This document shows, piece after piece, positions 1-10,931 of a stretch of 64,000 bases of DNA (the first letter of the stretch is position 1; each line of letters begins with the position of its first letter). The stretch lies in contig OX940865.1 of the NCBI GenBank assembly GCA_954871525.1, positions 23,234,420-23,298,419 of the forward strand, written 5' to 3'. The notes beneath the pieces are model-generated. The model saw only the letters and a program-made list of their open reading frames with translations. It did not search any database and was not told where the DNA came from. A program made the position numbers and the translations under genes. This stretch comes from Parietaria judaica (lineage: Eukaryota > Streptophyta > Magnoliopsida > Rosales > Urticaceae).

Positions 1-800
1 ACTCATTTTTTGTCCAAATTTTATGCACGACCTATGGTTAGAAAGATAAGAGATAGATCTACAACTTTAATGTTTTAAGTTTTGTAAAATCAGTTTTAAA
101 AAAATACGAAATTTCAAGTACAACGTAAAACTGGACATTAGTTTAATGCAAAATATTTGTTTCGAGCAAATTTTAATATACTTAATGACTTTTTATGATG
201 AAACGTAAAACTAAAAAGTTGTAGATAAACTTTTTATCTTTCCAACGATTGTTTATTTATAAATTTTGGACAAAAAAATGAGTGAGTTATGACAAAAATA
301 TAAAAAATGTGATGTGAAATAATATTTCATATTTTTGGCATAACTCACTCGTTTTTTATCCAAAATTTATAAATAAACATCCGTTAGAAAGATAAAACAT
401 TTATGTAGAACTTTTTACTTTTACGTTTCATCATAAAAAGTCATTAAGTATATTAAAATTTGCTCGAAACAAATATTTTGCATTAAACTAATGTCCAGTT
501 TTACGTTGTACTTGAAATTTCGTATTTTTTTAAAACTTATTTTACAAAACTTAAAACATTAAAGTTGTAGATCTATCTCTTATCTTTCCAACCATAGGTC
601 GTGCATAAAATTTGGACAAAAAATGAGTGAGTTATGTCAAAAATACGAAAAGTGTATATATAACTCTCTAACGGTCAACTAACGGAAAACCCAAAAATAT
701 CTAACGGATCAAACATTGAGTACATTAGCCGCCAAAAATAAACATTGGGTACATAATCCGCAGAAAATCAAACATTGGGTACATTAGCCGCAGTTTACCC
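1..800. mobile_element. Long palindromic foldback element, left end outside window
   Basis: The two halves are inverted copies of each other about a centre near 315: the text at 1-300 reappears in reverse complement up to about 630. The right end is GCAGTTTACCC at 790-800, preceded by three short direct units reading 'aacattgggtac(a)'. The same family recurs complete at 27517-28504 and 37704-38675, both just under 1 kb, so about 170 bases of this copy lie before the window. No coding capacity is visible. The family's ends resemble the Mutator-like foldbacks elsewhere in the window; this copy shows only one end, so its target duplication cannot be checked. Confidence 0.75.
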
Positions 801-2116
801 ATTTTTGTTTGGTTACTTTCTTATCACAATAAGGATCTCTAAGGGCAACTTCAACAACATTATAATTTTAGTCATTTTCAGCTAAAATAGTTAAAAGGTA
901 TTTTAACTATATTCTCTAATTTATCAAACATATTATGCAAGTAATTTATTTTGTTTAAAATGTAAATAGTCAATGTATAAGCTAATCCTTTTTTTTTTCT
1001 GCCATCATAATAACTTAAAAACATAGCTAGTACGGTGACACGGTCCTAGACCTTGATCTCATTATAAGATAAGATGGAAAATCGATCGACAGACAGTGAA
1101 CACAAATTCAACGCGAAGAACTATCGAACTCAATCTTGTCTTAATTAGAACGACAATGAATTAACTAGGATTTAGATAACTCTCATTAATAAAGAAAAGA
1201 CCCAATTATAAATGAATCAATAATTACACAAATAAATTCGATTCAGAAACAATTGAACTATCCTAAAGAGTTCCTTCTTGGCGTCTAGCAAGAGCTCGGC
1301 CAAGGTTTGGCCGAGTGGTTGTGGTTCGGGCCTAATGCCCGGACCTGTTGTTACGGTTCCGCCTATGGTATGTCACCCCATACTTAGGATCTGTAAAATA
1401 TGGTTCGGGTATTCAATTCTAATCCTTCGCTTTTATAGCTTTAGAAAATAATTTGGAAAATTCTGCCGGAGTTGCTCTAAAGCTGAGAATCTTTCAGGAC
1501 TTCATGAATTATTAGAGCTAATCAAACAATGATTGTTGTTAGCAAGATACAACGCGACAACGCGTACAATCTCCATTAAAATCACCCTTCTAATGATGCT
1601 TATCCATAGCTAAAACGAAGGGCATTTTCGTCAACCCACAATTACTTTATTATGTTGGGACATCCAATCATGACTAAGACACAAATATAATACGCAAAAG
1701 AAAGCAGAAAATAATGTCACAACATTAATAAACATAAGAAACAAGTCACTGCCCTATTTGAAGGAAATCCTTATGTCACACATGCTAATATAAAAATACA
1801 AATTAATTGCCCAAAAAAAATCCACCTTCTAGTAAAAGTCAGCATCAAATTCCTATCTCCAAATATTATTCAAATATCATATGCTAAAAACACATAAAAC
1901 AAACAATAAAATAAAAATAAAAAATAGCACCCACTTCAAACCAAAGAAAACCCAACTCCAATATTGGAGAATCTTTGGTTGTTTGGGATCAAAGAATCTC
2001 CTTTCTCACCATTTTTTGGTTGAAGAAGGAGAGTGTTTCTTTCCTTCTTTGCCTTTGAATTCTTGATCTCCAAGCAAAGAAAGAAAGATCAACAAAAACA
2101 AGCTTGGCTTGTGATT
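801..2116. other. Intergenic region and 5' flank of the calmodulin-binding gene
   Basis: No credible coding region. The sequence is AT-rich with short homopolymer runs. A GC-richer patch at 1265-1400 (with 'ggccaaggtttggcc') does not fold into any RNA I recognise. The last few hundred bases before 2117 presumably hold the promoter and 5' leader of the following gene; I could not fix a TATA box or transcription start with confidence. Confidence 0.4.
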
Positions 2117-3949
2117 ATGGTTCAAGGAAAATCCATTGACAAGCTTAGAATCATCCTAGCTGATAATCAAGGCCATGATCACCAAACCTGGCTCCGCCTA
2201 AACCCCGAAAAACCGCCCTCTCCCCGAGGGACGGAGGTGAAGAAGAAGATGATGAAGAAATCCAAGCCCGTCAAGCTCTCCGACGTCGGTCAAAAGAGCC
2301 TAAAAGCGTCTTCATCGCCATCGTCGACTCTCGTAAGGAAGGGCCTGTCTCGGCCTCCTATCGTCGCAGCGGAGAAAATCGTCGAGAAGTCGCCGAACTA
2401 CATGAAGGCCACAAGCTGCTTTGAGGCTAGAAAGTCGCCGGCGAGAGTGACTAGTAACTCGAAGCTTGCTGTGAGAAATTTGACAAAGACGGTGAGTTTT
2501 AAGCCTCCGAGGAAACCGTCGTCGAACGTCGTCGTGCAGAGAGCTACGTGCTCGTCGACGCTCAAGGACTCGAAGTTTCCCGATTACTTGAAGCTCAAGG
2601 ATGGCGGGTCGGAGTTGGAGGGTACTTCCGTCGTGAAGGTTTGTCCGTACACGTACTGCTCTCTCAACGGTCATCATCACAAGCACGCTTCTCTACCTCC
2701 ATTGAAGCGTTTCGTGTCGGCAAGCCGACGCGCTTTGAAAACACAGAAGAATACTGATGGAGAAGAAGCTCGGGAGAAAGTTGGATTGGATTTCTTCGTC
2801 GAAATCTACGCGGAAACTGAGATTAAGAGCAGTTTTGTGTCTGAACAAGTCGCTGAGAGCCTCTCCGACGGGTGTCCGCGGTCTGAAATCGACATCGAGG
2901 AATCTCCGGAGCGATTCTCGGAGGAGATTGGTGAATCAGAAACCGGGATTGAAGAGGATTTTGACGCGGAACGGGCTAAGGAGAGAGAAGACGAGAGCGG
3001 GGGAAGCTTTTCCGGGGAAAGCGGCTCCGAAATGGAGTGGGAAGAAGGAGAGTTTCCGGTGTTTGAGATCGAGAACAAATCGGAGGCTTCAAGTGAGGTC
3101 GATTATATGACGGAATCGAGTTTCGGAAGCTCGGCTGAAATGGAGGATAGTGTTTCTGATCTGCTTGAAGTTGATGAAAGTGCGTGTTCGGGAGATGAAT
3201 TTGACGAGAGCTCGTTGATTGAGAAACTTTCCGGGAACGAAGATCAGTTCAAGGACTCGATCGTTGGAGAAAGTGAAGTAATCACTGAAGTTTACGAAGA
3301 GCACGAGGCGGGAGAGATGACAGAACAGAGTTCCGAGATAGGCGAGCCTCACGACGCATTGGAAGAAGCCGAAGACACCGGGAACTCCAATTTATCGTCT
3401 CAGACTAAACAGGAATCCGAGGAACAAGTTGTTATGAAGGCTGAAGAAAGTTCTGGTCAAGAAACAGAAGCGGAAGAGCTTGGCGAAGACGAGATCGAGA
3501 TCACGGAAGAGAAAAACAATGGAGCATCAAAACCGAGCCCGCCATTCTCTCATGAACAACAGAGCTCCAGCGAAGAACCGAGCATCAAGTGGAGCAGAGG
3601 AAAGAGAGGGATACAGGACGACGAAGATCCGTCGAGCGATTTCAACCCGAGAGAGCCGAACTACCTTCCTCCGGTAACCGATCCGGCTGGAGAAACGGTC
3701 GATCTGAAGCATCAAGATATGGACGAGAGGAAAAACCCCGGGGATTGGATGATCGACCGAGCACTGCAAGAGACCGTGACCAAGCTCGGGCCAGCAAGGA
3801 AGAAGCGAGTCTCTTTGCTCATCGAAGCATTCGAGACCGTTTCTCCGATCACCGATTTCGAGCTCCGGCGTCCGAGCCACCACCGCCACCACCATCCTTC
3901 CTCGCCCGTGTTTCCACTCGCAATTAGGCCGATCCAAGCTTGCAGCTGA
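2117..3949 (+). CDS. Plant calmodulin-binding-domain protein (610 aa)
   Basis: Single-exon reading frame. The frame is open upstream to 2033, but I chose the ATG at 2117 because the resulting N-terminus, MVQGKSIDKLRI, resembles the MVQRK-type start usual in this plant family, while the upstream 28 codons look like translated leader. The N-terminal third is basic and Ser/Lys/Pro-rich (KKKMMKKSKPVK near residue 40). The middle, roughly residues 230-500, is strongly acidic and Glu/Ser-rich, probably disordered. The C-terminal ~100 residues match the plant calmodulin-binding domain (Pfam CaM_binding): a NPREPNYLPP stretch, then NPGDWMIDRALQ and a basic amphipathic segment around residues 544-578 with KLGPARKKRVSLLIEAFE. 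Proteins of this type bind calmodulin through that helix and are linked to Ca2+ signalling; the precise role of this one is unknown. A His/Pro tail (HHRHHHP) follows the domain. Family assignment is firm, function is not. Confidence 0.88.
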   Translation: MVQGKSIDKLRIILADNQGHDHQTWLRLNPEKPPSPRGTEVKKKMMKKSKPVKLSDVGQKSLKASSSPSSTLVRKGLSRPPIVAAEKIVEKSPNYMKATSCFEARKSPARVTSNSKLAVRNLTKTVSFKPPRKPSSNVVVQRATCSSTLKDSKFPDYLKLKDGGSELEGTSVVKVCPYTYCSLNGHHHKHASLPPLKRFVSASRRALKTQKNTDGEEAREKVGLDFFVEIYAETEIKSSFVSEQVAESLSDGCPRSEIDIEESPERFSEEIGESETGIEEDFDAERAKEREDESGGSFSGESGSEMEWEEGEFPVFEIENKSEASSEVDYMTESSFGSSAEMEDSVSDLLEVDESACSGDEFDESSLIEKLSGNEDQFKDSIVGESEVITEVYEEHEAGEMTEQSSEIGEPHDALEEAEDTGNSNLSSQTKQESEEQVVMKAEESSGQETEAEELGEDEIEITEEKNNGASKPSPPFSHEQQSSSEEPSIKWSRGKRGIQDDEDPSSDFNPREPNYLPPVTDPAGETVDLKHQDMDERKNPGDWMIDRALQETVTKLGPARKKRVSLLIEAFETVSPITDFELRRPSHHRHHHPSSPVFPLAIRPIQACS

Positions 3950-5169
3950 GAGAAGAAACCCACATTGGTAGAGAGATTATAACCAAACACTTGTTCCTAA
4001 ATTGTTTCTTAATGTTATGTCATTGAATTTTGTTTCTCGTTGTTTTGTAGTTGATGCCTTGTTGGTGAAGGAAAGGTGAAACTCCATGGCAAGAGAGAAC
4101 AACAAGCTTTGTTGTGTGATCATGTAAGAGTGATTTATTTATTTTCATGTTATTTACTGTAATGACATTATGGCATTTGGTATTTGAGTTTCTTATGGTG
4201 ACTTTCATATCATCCATAACAGTTTATTATGAGACCTCTTAATATTAAGAATTTGTGTGACATGCAAATCTGATAAACACGTTGATACGTTTCCGTACTT
4301 TGATAAGACTTTATAGAAAACGGAAACGTAACATCGGGACAAGTTACTAGCGGGCCGAGCCCTCAGAAGCGGGCGTTGACATGTGTTCATACTTTGATAA
4401 GACTTGTCGGAGACGGAAACTTAACATTGGCCCAAGCAACAAACGGGCAGGAGTAGGAGTGGGCGGTGATGCATACCCGGATTCATAAGATTTATTTTGC
4501 AAGTCAGTAATTATTTCAGCAATTTAAGCTTAATGGTTGCAATTAGAAAACCCGTGAAGAAAAATACGGCTGTAATTTACGAGTAACATATAAATATGTC
4601 CCTTCGCGTAAATAGTAATCATCTTTTCAACTAAATGACTTTGATTTCTCCCAAAGTTAGAAAGAATTTAGGATCAGTGCAAGATGTGAACATTTTTTTT
4701 TTCGATTTACAAGATTTTTCGTCACAACCGAACGGCTCCCGTAACAAGATCACGGTCGTAGGTTGTATCAGTTTTCGATATCAACTTACGTGATAAGTCT
4801 CACGTCGAAAAAATACAATCTTAATCGGTTTATTACCTATGTGGTACACCTACAAGCTAGCTATTGGGGGTGATTTCTTCGGATGCAAATCATAATTAGC
4901 AAAATTTTATCTCACTTATTTGCGATTAAATAGAAAAAATTTAGAGCCAAAATGCAATTAAAATAGTGCAAAATATATCACGGACCTAAAATGCTATCAA
5001 ATTACAGCAGATTATGTAGTATGCAAGTATCAGAGAATTAGTAAATTTCATCTGAAAAATTTACACCACAAATAAGTATATCATGTAATTATCCATTGCT
5101 CGTTCCCGAATCATGGAAGAACAAAAAAACCGTGACACATAGTGATTAATCCCGACCATGGAATGAGTC
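3950..5169. other. Intergenic, with a two-unit direct repeat
   Basis: 3' flank of the calmodulin-binding gene and of the convergent YAE1-like gene. A direct repeat lies at about 4285-4335 and 4387-4427 (shared words 'tactttgataagact' and 'acggaaac'), spaced about 97 bases. No coding region or RNA gene seen. Confidence 0.4.
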
Positions 5170-6632
5170 TTATCCTCTAAAAAACTTAACTTTAATTTCC
5201 GAAGACTCAAGAATAGATTGAAGCTCGCCACCGTAGCGTTCCAGAAGACTTTGGTTCGAGAGATCATCTTTATGAGAGAGGATCACGTCGGGATGTTGAT
5301 CATGTTCTGAAATTCTTCTGACCGCAATAGAATCGTTGAACAAAGTCAGAGCCTCGGTAGATGAAAGAGACCGTGTAGAATCATGCAATTTCCGAAACTC
5401 CATTCTCTTATCTTCTGTTTCTAGCATTTTTTCCTTCAAATCATCCGGGAGTGAAGCCAACGCACTTTGCACGAGCGGGAAAAAAACGACTTGTTGATGA
5501 ATTTTTAAAATAACGAAGAATGATTGTACCAAATACATTTGATCATGTTTTCTAAAATTTACCTGGTAATGCTTCTGACAACACCCCAATTGTATCCAGC
5601 CGAAAATGATTTCTTATAGCCGGCGTTATATCCCTCTTGTGCGGATGCTTCTTTTCCGGCTATGATACCGTCACGATATCCCATCTACAAAATTTTAAAA
5701 CGCACGGCAAAATAAAAATACAATTTATTATAACAAATTAAGCACCAGGGTTGATAATATTGTACTGTTAAATAACACCTACTACATTAAATGATTATCT
5801 TTTGTATTAAAATAAAGCATAATCTTAGGAATTAAATACTAGTTGCCCGTTTCTGAATTAAAATTCTGTATGTATACGTGTGTCGGTACCCCATTAAAAA
5901 AATAGTTATCTGTGCTATTGGCCCCTCCATTCTAGAAATGGCGGATATTACCCCTCTTTTCATGATAAATGTGCGAATTTGGCCCCTCGGTTCCTAAAAA
6001 TCAGCGGATATGCTCCTCCTTTATGATTTTTTGTGTGGGTTTAGCATTTATGTTGTTTATGTTATTTACTAAAGGAGGGGGCCGTTTGTGCCATTTCAAA
6101 ATCGAGAGAGCCAAATCTGCACATCCATTATACAAGAAACGCCATTTCTACTATTTTTTTGGAACGGAGGGGCAAAATCCGCATACCCCACGTAAAATAA
6201 GGGCCAACAGCACCAATACCTCTAAAAAAAGTCAGCTCTGCTTTAAAGAAATTTAAGGGCACTAAAGTTCAGATTTTTCAAAATACCGTATGGAATTGCT
6301 TGCGTCTCGACTGCCACTCCCTATCCAGATCAGACTTTTTCTTCAGTTCATCATCGGAACCATCGCCGAAAGGTTCTCCGTCATCGAAGGAATCATCCAA
6401 GCCAGAATCTGAAAGAAAACATGAAAATAACTTCTAAGTCCTTGGATTCTAATCATTATAATCCCGTAGCTTGGTGAAAAATATTTATTTATAATTCCCG
6501 AAAACAACATTAATATGTCACACCTTGCGGAAACGAAAAGTCTTTATTCTGGATACTTGGTGATGAGTTCAAATCTAGGTTTGACATCTTTAAGCTCTCC
6601 GAGTAAAGCTCTTCAGCAAAACTGTTCTTCAT
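5170..6632 (-). CDS. YAE1: YAE1-family protein, four coding exons (215 aa)
   Basis: Spliced minus-strand gene. Exons in order: 6632-6524, 6408-6287, 5684-5563, 5464-5170 (109, 122, 122 and 295 nt; 648 in all, frame kept at every junction, all introns GT-AG). The protein starts MKNSFAEELY. An acidic, charged segment (residues ~37-65) leads to DREWQSRRKQFHT, then the signature region, residues 78-118, with glycines spaced every four (GYRDGIIAGKE, then GYNAGYKKSFSAGYNWG), the deca-GX3 pattern of Yae1/Lto1 proteins. A helical C-terminal half begins SALASLPDDLKEKM. In yeast and humans Yae1 with Lto1 delivers the CIA machinery to the ABC protein Rli1/ABCE1 for Fe-S cluster insertion; the plant protein is assumed similar. 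The start follows an AG acceptor 12 bases upstream, so a 5' UTR intron is likely, and a further upstream coding exon cannot be excluded. Confidence 0.85.
5890..6240. mobile_element. Imperfect foldback element in intron 2 of the YAE1 gene
   Basis: Left arm motifs such as 'gtgctattggccc', 'gcggatat' and 'gaatttggcccct' recur in reverse complement on the right ('gggccaacagcac', 'aggggcaaaatccgc', 'gagccaaatctgc'). The arms are diverged. It lies between the exons ending at 5684 and starting at 6287. Superfamily undetermined; no clear target duplication. Confidence 0.5.
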
Positions 6633-7886
6633 CACTCTAATCTGAAAAACAATTCAACATTAATACACGTAATTAAATCATATAGTAGGACTACGACTAT
6701 AATGTATAGATAATCAATTACTTCATATCATCTCGGTTTCAAGTCTTCTTAGCAAGGTTATAAGCGTTAAATTTACTATAACTACAAGTTCTCGTGTATT
6801 TGTTAATATAGTAATTACTTATCAAGAATTTTATTATATTATTGAGGTCATTAATTTATGAATACCAATTTAGTAAAGTTAGTCAGAGTGGGGATTATAC
6901 AAAGTATTATTTAATCGAGTTTATTAATTTCACGAGGTTCTACTACATCGATTAACTCCACAAGAATCTTAGTGATAGGAACCAAACACAGCTCCTATAG
7001 AAGACAATAAACGATAAACAATCCCGATCTTTTCCAGGAGAGCAACGTCGATCGCTCTCAAGATATCTCATATTTTCTTCAGTTTTTTCATATACCCATA
7101 TATAATCCCTAAAAACCCCTCTGAAACTTCATTTTTCATCAGAAGTTCAAGTTTTTTCTTATAATCTCTGATTTTTCTTATTTCTCAAAAATACTTAAAT
7201 TTATTTTACGAAAACCGATCAATATCCCCCCATCGATTTTGCGGTATACTTATAAAATCGAAGTGGCACGATTGGCACCAATTTTTACAAATCCTACGAA
7301 AACTTCATCATTATGTACCCGTTCCGCCCTCTGTATATACCCGTTAGCAGCGGCGGATCAAGAAAATCACATTGAAGGGGGCTACGATTTTTTACTGTTA
7401 CAAGACCGGAATAGACGTGGAACTTGATTTTTAGACCAAAAAATCCGATTTTCGGGTTAGGGCCGGGGCAGAAATGAGCCGGGACCGGGCTGAAACGGGA
7501 TGAGGATTAAAACTTTCACTTCTAAGTTTAACGGATTAGAAAACTGAATCCAATCTTAATTCAATATTAAGTAAAATTCATCATATAGACCTAATCTAAT
7601 CAATCCAACTCTTAGACACAAACTCAAAGATTGATCACAAATTCTACAACCTAATTTCAATTGGTCGAATCTCTATAATCAGGCCCGGCCCTGCACTGGG
7701 CAGCTTGGGGCAACGCCCAAGGCCTCCTAGTGAGAAATAAAGCAAGTCAGTTCCATTCGTAACGACATACATCATAGAAACACCCCTAAAGCAATGCATC
7801 ACTAAGATATCCTAACACGCATCACCATGCTTTCTTCTTCGCAGAAACTGAAGTTCCAATCCAAACAAGAGAGCAAAATCTCAGAC
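6633..7886. other. 5' flank of the YAE1 gene and AT-rich spacer
   Basis: The part up to about 7100 probably holds the promoter and untranslated leader of the minus-strand YAE1 gene, likely with a 5' UTR intron because an AG acceptor sits just before its ATG. The remainder is unremarkable, apart from 'caggcccggccc' at 7681-7692, which is repeated at 8068-8079. Confidence 0.35.
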
Positions 7887-8029
7887 CTTTGGACTTGTCG
7901 ACGAACAAGACTTCTTCGGTCGGGACGGCAGAGAGAGCGTCTTTCGTCGACTTCTCGTCGATGTCTTCGCTGCTGATGTTGGCCCGCCACGCCTTCTTTC
8001 CCTGATTCGAGCTTGCAGATGTCTGTCAG
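7887..8029 (-). pseudogene. Captured first-exon fragment of a NOP53/SMO4-like gene
   Basis: The minus strand reads, without a start codon, QTSASSNQGKKAWRANISSE followed by DIDEKSTKDALSAVP and EEVLFVDKSKG. This matches the N-terminal region of plant NOP53 (SMO4 in Arabidopsis), a nucleolar protein needed for 60S ribosome maturation, whose conserved core is KKAWRANIS-EDI. Coding similarity stops at AAAG followed by GTCTGAG (7887), which looks like the original exon-1 donor, so this is a genomic rather than a cDNA-derived copy. Upstream the frame meets a TGA. The piece is flanked by direct repeats ('caggcccggccc' and '(a/t)gtgagaaataa'-type words at 7681-7740 and 8068-8100), suggesting carriage by a mobile element. 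A non-functional fragment. Confidence 0.55.
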
Positions 8030-9297
8030 TTAATCTCTTTCAATGGAGTGTTAAGATACGATAAGCCAGGCCCGGCCCAAGCACTCTTATTGAGAAATAA
8101 TTGAACAATTAGGCCTTGCGACATCGTATTTTAAGCCCATATAAAAAAAAGAACTCGCTAAAGAATATCTACAAGTTGTGATACAAATTTTGGAAAGTGG
8201 GCTCTCTCTCATATTTTATTGGTTAACTTCTCTTGTTCTGCTATATTATACAATTTTTTAATTTAATATTCCTTATTCACTTCCATTGTTAGTTAGAGTC
8301 GAGGCTAAAGTCGAGACTTTGTAATATTATTTTATTGAGATATATTTAATTGTTAGAGACCCGAAATTTTCTTATAGGAAATACCCATTTAGCCACAATA
8401 TATTCTTTTAAAAAATTACTCATTATGTATATTAAAATGTACCAAAATGGGTAGTGTTTTAAAAACTTTGTAAAAAATGATAATCTCGTTAATAATTTTG
8501 GCCTAACATTGTTAGTTAGAGCCGGGACTAAATCGATACTTAGTAATATTATTTTATTGAGATTATTAATTTAAATGAAATTTTACTGGATGAAGTAGTC
8601 TTTCGGTCTATAATGCCAAGGCTTCGTGGTTAATAGTTTGGCACACGAAGATACCATTTAAAAAAATAAAAAATTTAACAGTAGCACCAATGATTTGATA
8701 TGGGTTTTGAGATTAGTGAAAGTGACTCATAACTTCTTGTTCTATTTCTTGTTACGTAAGATGGTTTTCTTTTAATTTTTTCTATTTCGACCCCTAAATC
8801 ATGATCAGGTAATTTGTACAGGGCCGAGAACCTCAAAAATTTGTTAGTACTGTCTATCCCGTACCCTGGTGAACCAAACAGAGCGTAAGTCTTCCAAGCA
8901 TGGAGAGGCTAAACTAATCACTAGTAACCCCTACATTTTGCGCAAAGTTAACAAAAATGGTTTTTTTTTTTCGTAAGTTATGTGTGGTGATTTCAAATGA
9001 CTAAGGCCATTAAAGCATGGTACAATAAAATTTCATAAAATTAATAATATTAATAAAATAAAATAATGGTCCCTAACAATTAAATATGTAGAGGTTTTAT
9101 GTCAAATCCTATGATCGTAAATTACATGTGAAACCGATAACACATTTTAATGTTTTCAAAATTGAAAGTGATATTCATCGTTCTAAATTTAAAAAACGGA
9201 ATCAGTTCTTTCGGAAATCAAGTTTTAGTCAAATCTTAAGAAAAAGAAAAAAAAAATCTAGATAAACCTTAAAAATACTTTGGAACGCAAAAAAATA
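8030..9297. other. AT-rich spacer with a 68-bp direct repeat
   Basis: Two copies of a ~68-base segment, sharing 'cattgttagttagag' and 'taatattattttattgaga', lie at about 8284-8350 and 8508-8573. Between them is 'aaatacccatttagccac', partly inverted at 'aaaatgggtagtg', possibly a decayed hairpin element. No gene seen. Confidence 0.35.
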
Positions 9298-9507
9298 AGG
9301 GATAATAGCGGCAAAAGTGGCTAAAGTTAGGCCGAGTGTGCAAATAAGTGGCCAAAGCTCAACACTTGTGGAAATGACGTGGCTAACGGCGTTGACATGA
9401 AATAGATGGAATTTGTACTGTCCACGGTCTGGTAAACTTTGGCTACTTATACCGATATTAAATCGGTTTGGCCACTTATTTGCACACTTTTTGCCGCTAT
9501 TATCCCT
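9298..9507. mobile_element. Small hairpin element with GGGATAATAGCGGC ends
   Basis: Left end AGGGATAATAGCGGC (9298) and right end GCCGCTATTATCCCT (9507) are exact reverse complements. The inverted repeat continues inward with 'gtgcaaataagtggcc' and 'ggccacttatttgcac'. The 210-base element is non-coding. The terminal word is shared with 16088-16535 and 63884 onward. Flanks are AT-rich and I see no convincing target duplication. Confidence 0.7.
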
Positions 9508-9991
9508 ATATTTTATGTAATGAAATTATAAATGAAATTTATATTTTTTGAAGGTTATCCGTAAAATCTAATTGGTAATTCTAGTTATCGGTGTACTTTT
9601 TTTTCGAGAAAATCATCGGTAAACCCATTACTCTTAACATACCAGTAAGATGGAAGTTCTGATTTTTTATGGATTTTATAAAAACAATATGTTACGATGT
9701 TTAGTGTTTACCATCAAATTGAGACCTTCAGGAACTTATTTTGTGCAATTAAAAATTTGAGAAAATGCCGCTCTAATTTTGAAGAGTTTTTAAGTATTTT
9801 TTTACCGCAATTAGCAAACCAGCTTCTCGTCATCTAACAGCAGGAGTTACAAAAGCAACAATGACATGAGCACAAAAGGTTTAGTTTTAAGATCTCCTAT
9901 TAGTCTAGCTATAAATGTAATTTTCAAGAATTTTTAATTGAAGAAGTATATTTGTGTAGAAGATATATTATTGAATTGATTAATTATTGAC
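9508..9991. other. AT-rich spacer
   Basis: No gene, RNA or organised repeat seen between the hairpin element and the hAT element. Confidence 0.3.
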
Positions 9992-10572
9992 ATTTGACAT
10001 AGGGGTGTAACCGGAGCGGATATCCGGTTTTTCGGAACTATCCGAATCCGGATCCGAAAAACCGGATATCCGAAAATAGATATCCGGATCCGAATCCGAA
10101 AAACCGGATTTCTGGATATCCGGATATCCGGAAATCCGGATATCTGTTTTCAAAACCCGGATCCGCATCCGCATCCGGTTTTAAAACCGGATCCGGATAT
10201 TATCCGAATATCCGGATCCGGTTTTTATTTATTTAAAAAAAAGTTAATTTTAACAACTAAAAAACCCGTACAAGTCTACATATTTTCCCGTTGTCCAAAA
10301 AACCGAACAAATCTAATACATATTGTCACAATATACATATAAAATTAATAGAAACCGGGTTTAAAACATATTATTAAAATTAAAAAAAATATTAATAGAA
10401 ACCGGGTTTAAAACCGGATACGGATATCCGGATTTTATAAAATTAAAACCTGTATCCGAATCCGGTTTTAAATCCGGATCCGGTTTTCGGATACGGATTC
10501 GGATTCGGATTTTAAGATCGGATACGGATTTTTAACCGGATTCCGGGTTTTCGAGACAGCCCTAATTTGACA
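9992..10572. mobile_element. Non-autonomous hAT element packed with CCGGAT/ATCCGG motifs
   Basis: The element is 10000-10564. The 8-bp target duplication ATTTGACA is perfect at 9992-9999 and 10565-10572. The termini TAGGGGTGT and ACAGCCCTA are imperfect inverted repeats of hAT type. From about 10012 to 10210 and 10425 to 10550 the sequence is a dense degenerate array of ATCCGGAT, TATCCGGA and their variants. Such subterminal motif clusters are transposase-binding sites in characterised hAT elements; that role is inferred here. There is no transposase; the short open frame across the array is a by-product of the repeats. Confidence 0.85.
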
Positions 10573-10931
10573 TGGCCTGAGATATTGTCATTGAGCATGC
10601 TTAGCAGTAGCACAGGCACAGCTCATTCACACAAGTTCAGAAATAAAAACACCATCAAAATGCTTAAATCAATATTTTCATTTATAATCACATAAACTAA
10701 GAACTCACAATGTTTTAAACATTATAATGAAAAATCATATTCTAAGTAAACGGGAAATAATTGTATTTTTTTTTTTTTTATATAGAGAAATAATTGTAAT
10801 TTTAAACATAAAGCATACGGTAAAACAGTCTCGACACTTCGACCTTAGCCAACACGCTTATTCTCCTGCTGCAAGCCACGTAAATTATTAGTCGAATACG
10901 AGAACCGTATGGATGATCAAACTTAAATAAT
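10573..10931. other. Spacer
   Basis: AT-rich, with a poly-T run near 10767. No feature supported. Confidence 0.3.

Noticed and set aside
1265..1400. tRNA or other structured RNA in a GC-richer patch
   Set aside because: No cloverleaf, A/B box spacing or known snRNA/snoRNA motif could be fitted.
9980..10174. Short minus-strand frame with DIRISGYPDIQ-type repeats
   Set aside because: Translation of the ATCCGGAT motif array inside a hAT element.
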